The notes beneath the pieces were generated by a model, which was not told the origin of the DNA, searched no databases, and worked only from the letters and a program-made list of their open reading frames with translations. Below are positions 42,543-51,827 of a stretch of DNA of 64,000 nt, piece by piece. The stretch is from Immundisolibacterales bacterium (GTDB lineage: Bacteria; Pseudomonadota; Gammaproteobacteria; HK1). The translations under genes and the position numbers were made by a program. Numbering within the stretch: the stretch's first letter is position 1; every line of letters starts with the position of its first letter. The stretch spans positions 62,001 to 126,000 of the forward strand of contig JAPOPW010000025.1 in the NCBI GenBank assembly GCA_026712715.1, read 5' to 3'.

Positions 42543-45500
42543 ATGGAGTCTTGCGGGAGCGCGCAGGCGCAGGGCGAGATCCTCCATCGGCTTCGGCTCG
42601 GGAATTCGGGAACCGGCCGGCGCGTGGCGAGGACCGGCGCCGCCCTTGGGCTGGCCGCCCTGCTGGGTATCGCCGGGCAGGCGCGGGCCGAGAACGAATG
42701 CGGCCCGCCGGAGGCGGAGAAGGAAGTCGTCTGCACGCCATCCACCTACGACCCTGCCGGGGGCAATATATTCTACAGCCACGACGAGACCGGCGAGGAC
42801 GAGACCAGCGGCGACTTCACCGTCCGGCTCGGCGCGGACCTCTCGATAGACTACGACCGCGAACGCCCCGGCGACGACGTGTACGTCTCTCCCTCGGATG
42901 ATCAGGACCGCAGCCACGGCGCCGTATGGGTGTCGCCGGGCGAATTCGGGGAATATGCGGGCGACGCTTCGCTCTACTCCTCCGCCAGCGTGACCTCGAA
43001 CGGAATTGGCATCTTCGCCGGGCACTACGGGAAGTCGGGCACGCTGAGCATGGAGCTTTCGGGCGGCGACATTGCGACCACGGGCGCACAGTCCCACGCG
43101 GTCGGCGGTTTTCGTTCGGAAGGCAGTGACGGCGCGCTTGACCTCATGGTTCGAGGCGTGACCATCGACACGACGGGAGTACTCGCCTTCGGCGTCTCAG
43201 CCGAACATACGGGCGAGGGAGTCTTGAACCTCACCATGCAGGACATCGCCGTCTCCACGGCGGGAGATTGGGCCATCGGCGTCAGAGCTTCGCATGACGG
43301 CGCAGGCGAGCTGAATATCGACGCGCAGAACCTCGTCATCAAGACCGCGGGACATATTGGCATCGGCGTCATTAGTTGGCATCAAGGCGAGGGCGAACTG
43401 AATATCGACGCGCAGGACCTCGTCGTCGAAACGGCGGGAGCGCACGCCGACGGCGTCTACGGTAGTCATCAAGGCAAGGGCGAGTTGGCGCTCACCGCCG
43501 AGGAGCTCGTCATCGAAACAGCGGGAGATGATGCCGACGGCGTCTCAGGTACGCATGAGGGTGAGGGGGAACTGAAGATAGACGCTCGCAACCTCGTCAT
43601 CGAAACGGCGGGAGCGAACGCAAGAGGCGTATACGGTCTTCATCAAGGCGAGGGCGAATTGGCGATTACCGCCGAGGAGTTCGACATCGTAACGGCGGGA
43701 GACAAAGCCGACGGCGTTTCAGGTACGCATGCGGGTGAGGGGGAACTGAAGATAGACACTCGCAACCTCGTCATCGAAACGGCGGGAGCGAACGCAATAG
43801 GCGTCTACGGTCTTCATCAAGGCAAGGGCGATTTGGCGCTTACCGCACGGGGCCTCGACATCGTAACGGTGGGAGTGGACTCCCGCGGCATCTACGGTCG
43901 TCATCAAGGCGAAGGCGATTTGGCGCTCACCGCCGAGGACCTCGACATCGTAACGGCGGGAGATTGGGCGAACGGCGTCTTTGGTTTGCACGAAAGCGAG
44001 GGTGATCTGAAGATGGACGCTCAGAATCTCGACATCGTAACGGCTGGAGACAATGCCGACGGCATCGTTGGCTGGCATCAAGGCGCAGGCGAAATGAAGA
44101 TGGACGCTCGCAACCTCGACATCACCACGAAGGGTGAGAACGCCCGCGGCATCTACGGTCGTCATCAAGGCGAGGGCGATTTGGCGCTCACCGCACGGGG
44201 CCTCGACATCGTAACGGTGGGAGTGGACTCCCGCGGCATCTACGGTCTTCATCAAGGCAAGGGCGATTTGGCGCTTACCGCCGAGGAGCTCGACATCGTA
44301 ACGGCGGGAGACGAAGCCGACGGCGTCTCAGGTACGCATGCGGGTGAGGGGGAACTGAAGATAGACACTCGCAACCTCGTCATCGAAACGGCGGGAGCGA
44401 ACGCAAGAGGTGTCTACGGTCTTCATCAAGGCGAGGGCGAATTGGCGCTCACCGCCGAGGAGCTCGACATCGTAACGGCGGGAGATTTGGCGAACGGCGT
44501 CTTTGGTGTGCACGAAAGCGCGGGGGATCTGAAGTTGGACGCTCGGAACCTCGACATCACCACGAAGGGAGCGAACGCAAGAGGCGTCTACGGTCTTCAT
44601 CAACGCGAGGGCGATCTGGCGCTCACCGCCGAGGACCTCGACATCGTAACGGCGGGAGGTTGGGCGAACGGGGTCTTGGGTGTGCACGAAAGCGCGGGGG
44701 ATCTGAAGTTGGACGCTCGGAACCTCGACATCGTAACGACGGGAGATATTGCCGACGGCCTCATTGGTTGGCGTCGAGGGGAAGGCGAACTGAAGATGGA
44801 CGCTCGGAACCTCGACATCGCAACGGCGGGAGCGTCCGCCAGAGGCGTCTTCGGCGGTCATCAAGGTGCGGGCGAACTGGCGCTCACCGCCGAGAACCTC
44901 GACATCGCAACGGCGGGAGCGTCCGCCAGAGGCGTCTTCGGCATTCATCTGGGCGCGGGCGAACTGGCGCTTACCGCCGAGGACCTCGACATCGTAACAG
45001 CGGGTACGGATGCCGATGGTGTCCGCGCGCAGCACCGAGGCGCGGGGGACTTGAACCTCGACGTCCGGGGCGTCTCCATCACCACTACGGGGGCGGGCGC
45101 CAGCGGCATCTACGGGAACCACTTCGCCATGGGGGGCGATGTCGCCGTCCGCGTTCGTGACGGCGCCGTCTCGACGGCGGGCGCGGATGCCTTCGGGGTG
45201 CGCGGCTTCCATGCCGGCCCGGGCGCGCTCGACGTCGACCTGCGCGAGACCTCGGTCGCCACGGCTGGAGAAGGCTCCCATGGCGTCGTGATTAATCGAT
45301 TCGGCTCAGGTTCGACCTGCATCGCGGTGGACGGGGGTTCGGTCCACGCCGCCGGGACAGGGGCGAGCGGCATCCGGATCGGCCTCCTCGACGAGGCCGG
45401 CAGCCCGGTATTCGTCTCCCCGGTCGGCGAGGACGGCTACCGCAGGCAGAGCGTTTCGGTGAACGCGCCGGTGACGGGCGGCTCGGGCGAGGACGCGGCG

Positions 45501-46721
45501 GGGGTGTTCCTCGCGGGCGGCGGCAGGGTGGCCATCGGCTCCCGCGGGCGGGTCGGCGCGGCGTCCGGGATCGCGATTCTGGCTTCCGGCGGGGCGCCGA
45601 AGCTCAGCGTCGAGATGGACCTCGACGGGCGCCGGGCGGGCGATGTCGTCGACGGCACGATCCGCAACGACGGGGGCGAGACCACCGTGGTGGTGAACGG
45701 GGTCACGCTGCACGACGGCGCCACGGGCGTCACGGGAACCGAGGTGGCGAACGGGGCACGGGACTTGAGCCTGGCGGCGAGCGGGACGATTGCGGGGCGG
45801 ACCTTCGCGCCCGAGGACTTCATCGAGAGCTACGTGCCGCGCGCGGCGGTGTACGAGGCGCTGCCCGGCTTCCTGCTCCGACTGAACGGCGGACGACCCT
45901 CCGGCACGCGCATCGCGCGGCCCGGCTCGCCCGCCTGGGCACGGGTATCGGGCGGTCGGGGGTCGTACGAGCCCGGCCGCGCGAGCGTCGGGGCGGGGTA
46001 CGACTTCCGCCGCTTCTCGGCCGAGGCGGGCCTGGACCTCGCTCTGGGCGAGAACGTCACCGGTTCGCTTTCCTTGCGCCACGTCGGCGGTACCGCGGAA
46101 GTGGCCTCGCCCTATGGCCGGGGCGAGATCGAGGCGCGGGGCGTGGGCGTCGCCGCGGGCCTGTCCTGGAGCGGGGCGGACGGGTACTACGGGCGCGGGC
46201 GCCTTGCGTTCACGAGCTACGAGGTGGACGTTTCGTCCCGCAAGCGCGGGAGCCTCGCACGGGACGTCGGGGCGAGGGGCCATTCACTGGGCATCGAGGC
46301 GGGACGGCGCATCGCCGTCGGCGAGACGGTGACGCTCACCCCCCGGGCGTGGGCGGCGCGCCGCGGGCTGTCCGGAGGCGCGTTCACGGATGCCGTGGGC
46401 GCCCGCGTGTCGCTCGACGAGACGACGCGGCATACGGGGGGCATCGGTCTCTCGGCGGAGACCGAGCGGGCGCTCGAGGACGGTGCGCTCACCCTGCGCG
46501 CCTCGGCGGATGTCGAGCGCGCCCTGGGCGGCGCGGACACGGTCGCCGCGGTTTCGGGCGAGCGCCTCGAGTCGGAAGCTTCCGCTACCCGCGTCCTGCT
46601 CGGGCTGGGCGGGACTTTGCACAAGGGGCGGCTCTCGCTCGGCGCGCAGCTTGGCGCGGGCGGCCCGGGGTCCGGCGACACGCAATACTCGGGTCGAATC
46701 ACCCTCGGCTGGACGTTCTAG
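42543..46721 (+). CDS. Autotransporter adhesin-like protein with about 25 tandem 29-residue repeats
   Basis: The protein has 1392 residues from ATG 42543, five bases after GGAGGA; the frame upstream is not needed. A signal peptide (RRVARTGAALGLAALLGIAG, cut after ARA) is followed by a short unique region (to about residue 205), the repeat passenger (about 206-931) and a hinge. The C-terminal beta-barrel of about 265 residues starts near SPAWARVSGGRG and ends LGWTF with the terminal Phe required for outer-membrane insertion. Repeats of the form LDIVTAGD.A.GV.G.H.GEG should build a beta-helix. Type Va secretion to the surface is expected; adhesion or cell contact is the usual role. It has its own AT-rich promoter region. 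Confidence 0.93.
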   Translation: MESCGSAQAQGEILHRLRLGNSGTGRRVARTGAALGLAALLGIAGQARAENECGPPEAEKEVVCTPSTYDPAGGNIFYSHDETGEDETSGDFTVRLGADLSIDYDRERPGDDVYVSPSDDQDRSHGAVWVSPGEFGEYAGDASLYSSASVTSNGIGIFAGHYGKSGTLSMELSGGDIATTGAQSHAVGGFRSEGSDGALDLMVRGVTIDTTGVLAFGVSAEHTGEGVLNLTMQDIAVSTAGDWAIGVRASHDGAGELNIDAQNLVIKTAGHIGIGVISWHQGEGELNIDAQDLVVETAGAHADGVYGSHQGKGELALTAEELVIETAGDDADGVSGTHEGEGELKIDARNLVIETAGANARGVYGLHQGEGELAITAEEFDIVTAGDKADGVSGTHAGEGELKIDTRNLVIETAGANAIGVYGLHQGKGDLALTARGLDIVTVGVDSRGIYGRHQGEGDLALTAEDLDIVTAGDWANGVFGLHESEGDLKMDAQNLDIVTAGDNADGIVGWHQGAGEMKMDARNLDITTKGENARGIYGRHQGEGDLALTARGLDIVTVGVDSRGIYGLHQGKGDLALTAEELDIVTAGDEADGVSGTHAGEGELKIDTRNLVIETAGANARGVYGLHQGEGELALTAEELDIVTAGDLANGVFGVHESAGDLKLDARNLDITTKGANARGVYGLHQREGDLALTAEDLDIVTAGGWANGVLGVHESAGDLKLDARNLDIVTTGDIADGLIGWRRGEGELKMDARNLDIATAGASARGVFGGHQGAGELALTAENLDIATAGASARGVFGIHLGAGELALTAEDLDIVTAGTDADGVRAQHRGAGDLNLDVRGVSITTTGAGASGIYGNHFAMGGDVAVRVRDGAVSTAGADAFGVRGFHAGPGALDVDLRETSVATAGEGSHGVVINRFGSGSTCIAVDGGSVHAAGTGASGIRIGLLDEAGSPVFVSPVGEDGYRRQSVSVNAPVTGGSGEDAAGVFLAGGGRVAIGSRGRVGAASGIAILASGGAPKLSVEMDLDGRRAGDVVDGTIRNDGGETTVVVNGVTLHDGATGVTGTEVANGARDLSLAASGTIAGRTFAPEDFIESYVPRAAVYEALPGFLLRLNGGRPSGTRIARPGSPAWARVSGGRGSYEPGRASVGAGYDFRRFSAEAGLDLALGENVTGSLSLRHVGGTAEVASPYGRGEIEARGVGVAAGLSWSGADGYYGRGRLAFTSYEVDVSSRKRGSLARDVGARGHSLGIEAGRRIAVGETVTLTPRAWAARRGLSGGAFTDAVGARVSLDETTRHTGGIGLSAETERALEDGALTLRASADVERALGGADTVAAVSGERLESEASATRVLLGLGGTLHKGRLSLGAQLGAGGPGSGDTQYSGRITLGWTF
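43158..45335 (+). repeat. 87-bp coding tandem repeat, about 25 copies
   Basis: Each unit encodes 29 residues (the 23rd has 30). Two unit types alternate over much of the array, one ending ALTAEE/ALTAED and one ending KIDARN/KMDARN, giving a 174-bp higher-order period. Long near-identical stretches recur 609 bp apart (about 43680-43850 and 44290-44460, seven units), indicating recombination within the array. Outer units are more diverged. Confidence 0.92.
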
Positions 46722-46724
46722 CGA

Positions 46725-46775
46725 GGCAGCGCCTCGGACCGACGAGAACTGGTTGAACGGGGCGAAGCACACACT
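46725..46775 (-). repeat. Dispersed repeat family 1, partial copy C
   Basis: On the minus strand, right after the autotransporter stop, the 19 bases TCTCGTCGGTCCGAGGCGC are identical to copy B at 53.46 kb, preceded by a GCTTCG-containing stretch as in copies A and B. Similarity beyond this is weak. Confidence 0.6.
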
Positions 46776-46853
46776 CTCCGCAATCGCAAGGCCGGCGGAG
46801 CCCGACGGAAGGCCCAACGCGCGCGATCGACCTTGGCCGAGTTTCGTGACGTC

Positions 46854-46889
46854 TTGCCCATATTTGACTATATGGGTAGTATGGGTCCG
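46854..46889 (+). promoter_or_regulatory. Promoter/operator of vapBC, possibly leaderless
   Basis: CCATAT (46858-46863) and ATATGG (46870-46875) form an inverted repeat, a likely antitoxin operator. TTGCCC (46854-46859) and TAGTAT (46877-46882) are 17 bp apart and would start transcription at about the GTG at 46889. Confidence 0.45.
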
Positions 46890-47149
46890 TGAAGACGACC
46901 GTCGACATTCATGCCGAGCTCCTCGCGCGCGCCAAGCGTCATGCCACGGAAACGGGCCGCCCGCTGCGTGCGGTGATCGAGGACGGGCTCCGGCGCGTGC
47001 TCTCCACTTCCACGATGCGCGAACGATATGAGCTTCCGGATCTGAGGGCGGGGGACCCACGAGCGCCGGACCCGCTGGAACGGCTCTCCTGGCCGGAGTT
47101 GCGCGAGCTGATTTACGGGGACTCGGGCGGGGACCCGGGCACCCGGTGA
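46889..47149 (+). CDS. vapB: VapB-type antitoxin
   Basis: The protein has 86 residues from GTG 46889. The N-terminus MKTTVDIHAELLARAKRHAT is a ribbon-helix-helix DNA-binding segment, followed by helix RPLRAVIEDGLRRVL and an acidic C-terminal tail that should block the toxin. The stop overlaps the toxin start (GTGA). An operator-like palindrome stands immediately upstream. Confidence 0.87.
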   Translation: MKTTVDIHAELLARAKRHATETGRPLRAVIEDGLRRVLSTSTMRERYELPDLRAGDPRAPDPLERLSWPELRELIYGDSGGDPGTR

Positions 47150-47589
47150 TCGCCGTCGACACCAATGTTCTAGTCCATGCGCACCGCCGGGAATCGCGGT
47201 TGGGCGACGTGGCGTACGAGCTCCTGGTGGACCTCGCGGAAGGAGACCGGGCCTGGGCGATCCCCTGGCCCTGTTGCTATGAGTTCCTGAGCGTGGCGAC
47301 GAACCGTCGCATCTGGAAGGAAGCGGCCACGACCCCGGAGCATGCCTGGGGACAGTTCCAGGCCTGGGCGTCGTCGCCGTCCAACCGCATGATCGGCGAG
47401 ACCGACGATTTCGCGGACGTTCTGCGAAGATTCGTGGCACGCCCGCACGTCGTCGGAGGAGTCGTTCACGATGCCCGCATCGCGGCATTGTGCATCGCCC
47501 ATGGCGTCGATGTGCTGCTCACCCGAGACCGCGACTTCTCTTCGTTTCCGGAGCTGCGGACAAGCAATCCTTTCTCTACGGGGTATTGA
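47146..47589 (+). CDS. vapC: VapC-type PIN-domain ribonuclease toxin
   Basis: The protein has 147 residues from GTG 47146, overlapping the antitoxin by four bases. PIN acidic residues are in place: D5 (AVDTNVLVH), E46 (CCYEFLSV), D109 (HDARIAALC) and D128/D130 (TRDRDF). It should cleave RNA when freed from VapB. It belongs to a different PIN subgroup from the toxin at 8.6 kb. Confidence 0.92.
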   Translation: MIAVDTNVLVHAHRRESRLGDVAYELLVDLAEGDRAWAIPWPCCYEFLSVATNRRIWKEAATTPEHAWGQFQAWASSPSNRMIGETDDFADVLRRFVARPHVVGGVVHDARIAALCIAHGVDVLLTRDRDFSSFPELRTSNPFSTGY

Positions 47590-47727
47590 TTGCGGAAGCT
47601 CGCGAAGCGGGCAGCCGGGGACCGTGCGTCCGGTGCGTAGCGAAGATGCCGCCACTCCTCGATTCGTGACCCGCTCGAAGAATCGGCCGAGCGACGCTCG
47701 GGCCCGGCATATCGAATTCGGCGGCGG

Positions 47728-48348
47728 TCAGTAGAGGGTCTCGGGCACCCTGGCGCGAATCTCGCGATCGACCCGCTCGCCATCCGCTTCGCCGATGTGG
47801 TCGGCCAGCATCTGGCCGAATGACGGGAGGACGGCCTTGCGGTCCACCCGCGTCTCGTCGGCCCAGAGCCGCGAGCGCACGAGGGCCTTCGTGCACTGGA
47901 GGAAGACCTCCTCGACCTCGACGACGAGCCCGCTCCGCGGCACCCGTCCTTTGACCGCGAGCGGCTCCAGGAGCGCGGGATCGGTGGTCAGGGTGGCCCG
48001 ACCGTTGAGCCGCAACGTCTCGTCCACCCCCGGAATCAGGAACAGCATGCCGACGTGGGGGTTCTCGAGCACGTTCGTCAGCGAATCGGCCCGGTTGTTG
48101 CCCCGCCGATCGGGGAGGAGGATGGTCCGGTCGTCGAGGACCGCGACGAACCCGGCGGGGTCGCCGCGCGGCGAGCAGTCGACCCTCCCATCCGCGCCGG
48201 CGGACGCGAGAACGACGAAGGGCGAGAGTGCGATGAACCGCCGGCAGTGCCGGTCCAGGCGCTCGAGGGACTTCCTGACCGCCCGTTCGCTCGGTTCGCC
48301 ATAGCTGCTCCGCAGCTCCTCGACCGTCTCGATGACGTGCTCCGTCAT
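47728..48348 (-). CDS. PPOX-class FMN flavoprotein (MSMEG_1061-like)
   Basis: The protein has 206 residues from ATG 48348, after a GAGGGGGAGAC site. The split-barrel signature is visible: FIALSPFVVLASAGADGRVDCSPRG, then RTILLPDRRGNNRADSLTNVLENPHVGMLFLIPG. These proteins bind FMN and may act as pyridoxamine-phosphate-oxidase-like oxidoreductases. Longer upstream frame lacks homology. It is convergent with vapC. Confidence 0.87.
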   Translation of the reverse strand: MTEHVIETVEELRSSYGEPSERAVRKSLERLDRHCRRFIALSPFVVLASAGADGRVDCSPRGDPAGFVAVLDDRTILLPDRRGNNRADSLTNVLENPHVGMLFLIPGVDETLRLNGRATLTTDPALLEPLAVKGRVPRSGLVVEVEEVFLQCTKALVRSRLWADETRVDRKAVLPSFGQMLADHIGEADGERVDREIRARVPETLY

Positions 48349-48545
48349 GTCTCCCCCTCGCGCTCGTCGTGTTCCGTCCGTGATCATGCGCCCGTAGGGT
48401 CGCGCGCTCAAGCGGATCGACGGGAATCTCGGCCGCGCATGCGCCGATGTCGGCGCGCTCCCTTCGCCTCGGGGCACATCGGGGTTCGATTCGCGGTGGC
48501 CGCTCTTCGAGGCCGGCTCCGGCCCCGCCGGGCCGCCCCGCCGGA

Positions 48546-49457
48546 TCAGGCGAGGCCGTGGCGTTCGAGGAACTCGAGCATCAGGGCCGTGCACTCGGCC
48601 GGCTTCTCGAGCTGGAGGAAGTGGGAGGCGCCCGGGACGTAGTCGTAGTCGAGGTCGCAGCGCCTCGCGAAATCACGGAGCACGATGCTCGGCACGAAGG
48701 CGCCGGGACCGGTCGGATCGCCGCCGATCAGCTTGAGCGGGCAAGGGAAGCTCCCCATCGCGAGCTCGAAGCTCGAATCGAGGAAGGTCGCGAAGACCTG
48801 GGCTTCGTGCTCGCGCGGGCAGCAGAGCTCGTAGCCGCCGCCGGTCTCGGCGGGTCGCAGGGTCGCCTGCGCGTAGAGCTCGGGCACGCCGGGCAGGAGA
48901 CGTTGGAAGACGGACGCCGCGCGCACGATCTCCGCGAGCTCCTCGCGTGTGTCGAAGCGCGGCTGGCGCCGCCGTGTGCGGGCGGACAGCTCGTTCTCGC
49001 GCTCGAGGTACACCCGCTCCAGCCGGTCGCCGTTCGGCGGCGAGAGGGGCGGGTCGAAGAGGACGAGGGCCGCAAAGCGCGGCCCCGAGCGAAGGGCCTG
49101 GTAGAGCGCGGTGAGGGCCGACATCGAGTGAAAGACACCGACCTTCGGCTTTGCCCCGAAGTGGCGGTCGATCCCCCGGACCACGTGCTCGCTGTCCCAG
49201 ACGAAGGTCGGAAAGTGATGCGTCCCGAGGGGCGCGCGCGGATTCCAGCCGTGGCTGCGGAAGTCGTGGACGACGAGGTCGAATCGGTCCATGAGCCGCG
49301 ACCAGAACGGATAGTAGAGGTCGATGGCGAGCCCGTTCCCGTGACTGAGGACGAGCCTCGGTCCGTCCGGATTGCCGTGGCGGCGGAGGATGACGAGGCT
49401 GCCGTCGGCCATGCGGACCTCGCCCGTGGCGAGGGGCTCGGGAACCTCCCAGTGCAC
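48546..49457 (-). CDS. Alpha/beta hydrolase
   Basis: The protein has 303 residues from GTG 49457; a Met at residue 16 is another possible start. LVLSHGNGLAIDLYYPFW and LVVHDFRSHGWNPRAPLG are followed by the nucleophile region GVFHSMSAL, which reads HSMSA (Ser), and a terminal GASHFLQLEKP with the catalytic His. A conserved-looking DPTGPGAF loop precedes it. Substrate unknown. It shares direction with the rhodanese gene upstream, 102 bp away. Confidence 0.88.
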   Translation of the reverse strand: MHWEVPEPLATGEVRMADGSLVILRRHGNPDGPRLVLSHGNGLAIDLYYPFWSRLMDRFDLVVHDFRSHGWNPRAPLGTHHFPTFVWDSEHVVRGIDRHFGAKPKVGVFHSMSALTALYQALRSGPRFAALVLFDPPLSPPNGDRLERVYLERENELSARTRRRQPRFDTREELAEIVRAASVFQRLLPGVPELYAQATLRPAETGGGYELCCPREHEAQVFATFLDSSFELAMGSFPCPLKLIGGDPTGPGAFVPSIVLRDFARRCDLDYDYVPGASHFLQLEKPAECTALMLEFLERHGLA

Positions 49458-49559
49458 GACGATGGGCGGACGGTCGGGGTCGGGCGAATCCGGACGGCGC
49501 CGGACGCGACGGGCGAAGGGCGAGCGCCCGGGAGGCGCGGAACGGGAGGCGGGGTCCGG

Positions 49560-49979
49560 TCAGCCGCGGGACGACGGCAGCTTCGGCTCCTTCGCCTCCA
49601 CCGCGCCTCCCGCCTGCTTCCAGGCCCCGAAGCCCCCCGCGAGGTGGCAGACCGGAGCGAGGCCCATGTCCTGCACCGCCTTGGCCGCGAGAGCGGAGCG
49701 GAGCCCTCCCGCGCAGAAGAACATGAAGCGCTTGCCGGACTGGAACACGTCGCGCGCGTACGGGCTCTCCGGATCCACCCAGAACTCGAGCATGCCGCGC
49801 GGCGCGTGCACCGCGCCCGGAATGGCTCCCTCGCGCCACAGCTCGCGCACGTCCCGGATGTCGACGAAGACCACGTCGTCGTCGCCCTGGTGCCGGAGCG
49901 CGTCCTCGACCGTCCAGGTCTCGATACCGGCCTCCGCCTCCGCGCAGAGCTGCTTGATGCCCTTGGTAATCGTCGCCAT
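49560..49979 (-). CDS. Rhodanese-like domain protein
   Basis: The protein has 139 residues from ATG 49979; a Met ten residues upstream is possible. VVFVDIRDVRELWREGAIPGAVHAPRG is the CH2A region, and the active-site loop FMFFCAGGLRSALAA carries the sulfur-accepting C89, so it should be active as a sulfurtransferase. It is a single-domain protein. The 189 bp before it are GC-rich and empty. Confidence 0.92.
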   Translation of the reverse strand: MATITKGIKQLCAEAEAGIETWTVEDALRHQGDDDVVFVDIRDVRELWREGAIPGAVHAPRGMLEFWVDPESPYARDVFQSGKRFMFFCAGGLRSALAAKAVQDMGLAPVCHLAGGFGAWKQAGGAVEAKEPKLPSSRG

Positions 49980-50168
49980 CGTGTCGGCCCTCCCGGCCAC
50001 TCGGTTCATGTCGCGGCGGCTGCGCCGCTCCGTACGTCCCGTCCGCCCCGTCCGGCTGGCGCCGCGGCCCCGGCGACCCCGCCGCCTTCCCATCCGCCGT
50101 CCCGGAACCGGCCGCCGCAGGCGGGCCGCGACGAGCGACCCGGCGTCCGGCCGCGGCCGGACGCGCGT

Positions 50169-50915
50169 TCAGTAGGTCGCCCGCCCCCCGCTTGCGTCGA
50201 ACACCGCGCCGGTCGTGAACGAGTTCTCCTCCGAGACGAGCCACGCCACCAGGGCGGCGAGCTCCTCGACGAGCACGAACCGTCCGCGCGGGATCTTCGA
50301 GAGCATGTAGTCGATGTGCGCCTGCGTGATCTGTTCGAAGATCCGCGTCCGCGCCGCCGCCGGGGTGATGCAGTTCACCGCGATGTCGCGGTCCGCGAGC
50401 TCCTTCCCGAGGGACTTGGTGAGTCCGATCACCCCCGCCTTCGCGGCGCTGTACGCGCTCGCGTTGGGGTTGCCCTCCTTGCCCGCGATGGAGGCGGTGT
50501 TGACGATGCGGCCGTAGCCGCGCTCGATCATGTGCGGCACCACCGCCCGGCAGCAGTAGAAGACGCCGTTCAGATCGATCTCGACCACCTGGCGCCACTC
50601 TTCGATCGGGTACTCCCAGGTGGTGGCGTTGGGACCGGCGATGCCGGCATTGTTGACGAGAATGTCGATGCACCCCGCCGCCTCGATGGTCTCCTCCGCC
50701 GCGCGCTCCACGGACTCGGGGTCGGCCACGTCGACGACCACCCCGCCCGTGCCCGATCCGAGCGCCGTCCGGGCGGCTTCGAGCTCCCCGGGGTCGCGGT
50801 CCCAGAGGGTGACTCCCGCTCCGGACGCGAGCAGCCGCTCCGCAATGGCGAGCCCGATGCCCTGCGCGCCCCCCGTCACCACCGCCCGGCGGCCTTCCAG
50901 ATCGATTCGATTCAT
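50169..50915 (-). CDS. SDR family oxidoreductase
   Basis: The protein has 248 residues from ATG 50915. VTGGAQGIGLAIAE, NNAGIAGPN, and NTASIAGKEGNPNASAYSAAK contain the nucleotide loop and the Ser-Tyr-Lys catalysts. A substrate loop ARTRIFEQITQAHIDYMLSK and the ending FTTGAVFDASGGRATY are typical of sugar-acid SDRs such as 2-keto-3-deoxy-L-fuconate dehydrogenase. Another SDR gene lies 46 bp upstream on the same strand. Confidence 0.92.
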   Translation of the reverse strand: MNRIDLEGRRAVVTGGAQGIGLAIAERLLASGAGVTLWDRDPGELEAARTALGSGTGGVVVDVADPESVERAAEETIEAAGCIDILVNNAGIAGPNATTWEYPIEEWRQVVEIDLNGVFYCCRAVVPHMIERGYGRIVNTASIAGKEGNPNASAYSAAKAGVIGLTKSLGKELADRDIAVNCITPAAARTRIFEQITQAHIDYMLSKIPRGRFVLVEELAALVAWLVSEENSFTTGAVFDASGGRATY

Positions 50916-50961
50916 GCTCTGCGTCTTCCTCGTGTCGCGTATGCGTCGGAACGTCAGATGG

Positions 50962-51720
50962 TCAGATGGTCCGCCCGCCGTCCACCGGCAGGCACACCCC
51001 GGTCAGGAACTCGGCGTCGTCCGAGGCGAGGAAGAGGACCGCGTTCGCGATGTCCGCCGGCTGGCTGAGCCGTCCGAGCGGCACCGTGCTCATGAACCGG
51101 GCGTGCATCTCGGGGGTGACCTCTCCGCCGAGGAACTCCCCCAGCATCTGGGTCTCGCCGGCCACCGGACACACCGCATTGACCCGGATGCGATCCGGCG
51201 CGAGCTCCACCGCCATCGATTGGGTGATGGTGTTCACCGCGCCCTTGGAGCCGTTGTACCAGACGAGGCCGGGCCGGGGGCTGATGGCGGCGGTGGAGGC
51301 GGTGTGGATGATGCACCCGCCGCCCGCCTCGCGCATGATCGGCACGGTGTGTTTCGCCGACCAGTAGATCGCCTTCACGTTGACCGCGAAGATCCGGTCG
51401 AACTCGTCTTCGGTGACGTTCTCCATCGGCTGGTTGCGCTGCGGCACGCCCGCGTTGTTCACCATGATGTCGAGCCCGCCGTAGCCCGCGACGGCCTCTT
51501 CGACGAGGCGCCCGGTATCCGCGTCGCTCGAGACGTCGGCGTACACGAAGCGCGCTTCACCCCCTTCGTCGCGGATCGAGTCGGCCACCCGGCGGCCGTC
51601 CTGCTCGTTCACGTCGTTGACGACCACCCGGGCTCCTTCGGCCGCGAAGCGCCGGCAGATCCCCTCGCCGAAGCCCGCGCCGCCGCCGGTGACGATCGCT
51701 ACCCTGTCCTCCAGTCGCAT
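50962..51720 (-). CDS. SDR family oxidoreductase
   Basis: The protein has 252 residues from ATG 51720. VTGGGAGFGEGICRR (the loop carries Phe where Ile is usual), NNAGVPQRNQPMENV, catalytic TASTAAISPRPGLVWYNGSK and the ending FLTGVCLPVDGG are clear. It forms an apparent operon with the next SDR (46 bp) and follows an amidohydrolase gene. Substrate is unknown. Confidence 0.93.
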   Translation of the reverse strand: MRLEDRVAIVTGGGAGFGEGICRRFAAEGARVVVNDVNEQDGRRVADSIRDEGGEARFVYADVSSDADTGRLVEEAVAGYGGLDIMVNNAGVPQRNQPMENVTEDEFDRIFAVNVKAIYWSAKHTVPIMREAGGGCIIHTASTAAISPRPGLVWYNGSKGAVNTITQSMAVELAPDRIRVNAVCPVAGETQMLGEFLGGEVTPEMHARFMSTVPLGRLSQPADIANAVLFLASDDAEFLTGVCLPVDGGRTI

Positions 51721-51827
51721 GCTTTCCTCCGTCGCGAGCCCGCCGCCCGCGGCCCGCCGTTCATTGGGGCGGCAAGACTAACTCATCCGATGCCCGGCAC
51801 GGGACGCCCCGGCGCCCCGCCGTCCGA

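Noticed and set aside
43158-45335. Regular repeats that could be taken for a CRISPR array
   Set aside because: The 87-bp units are continuous coding sequence within one frame and lack short repeats alternating with unique spacers.
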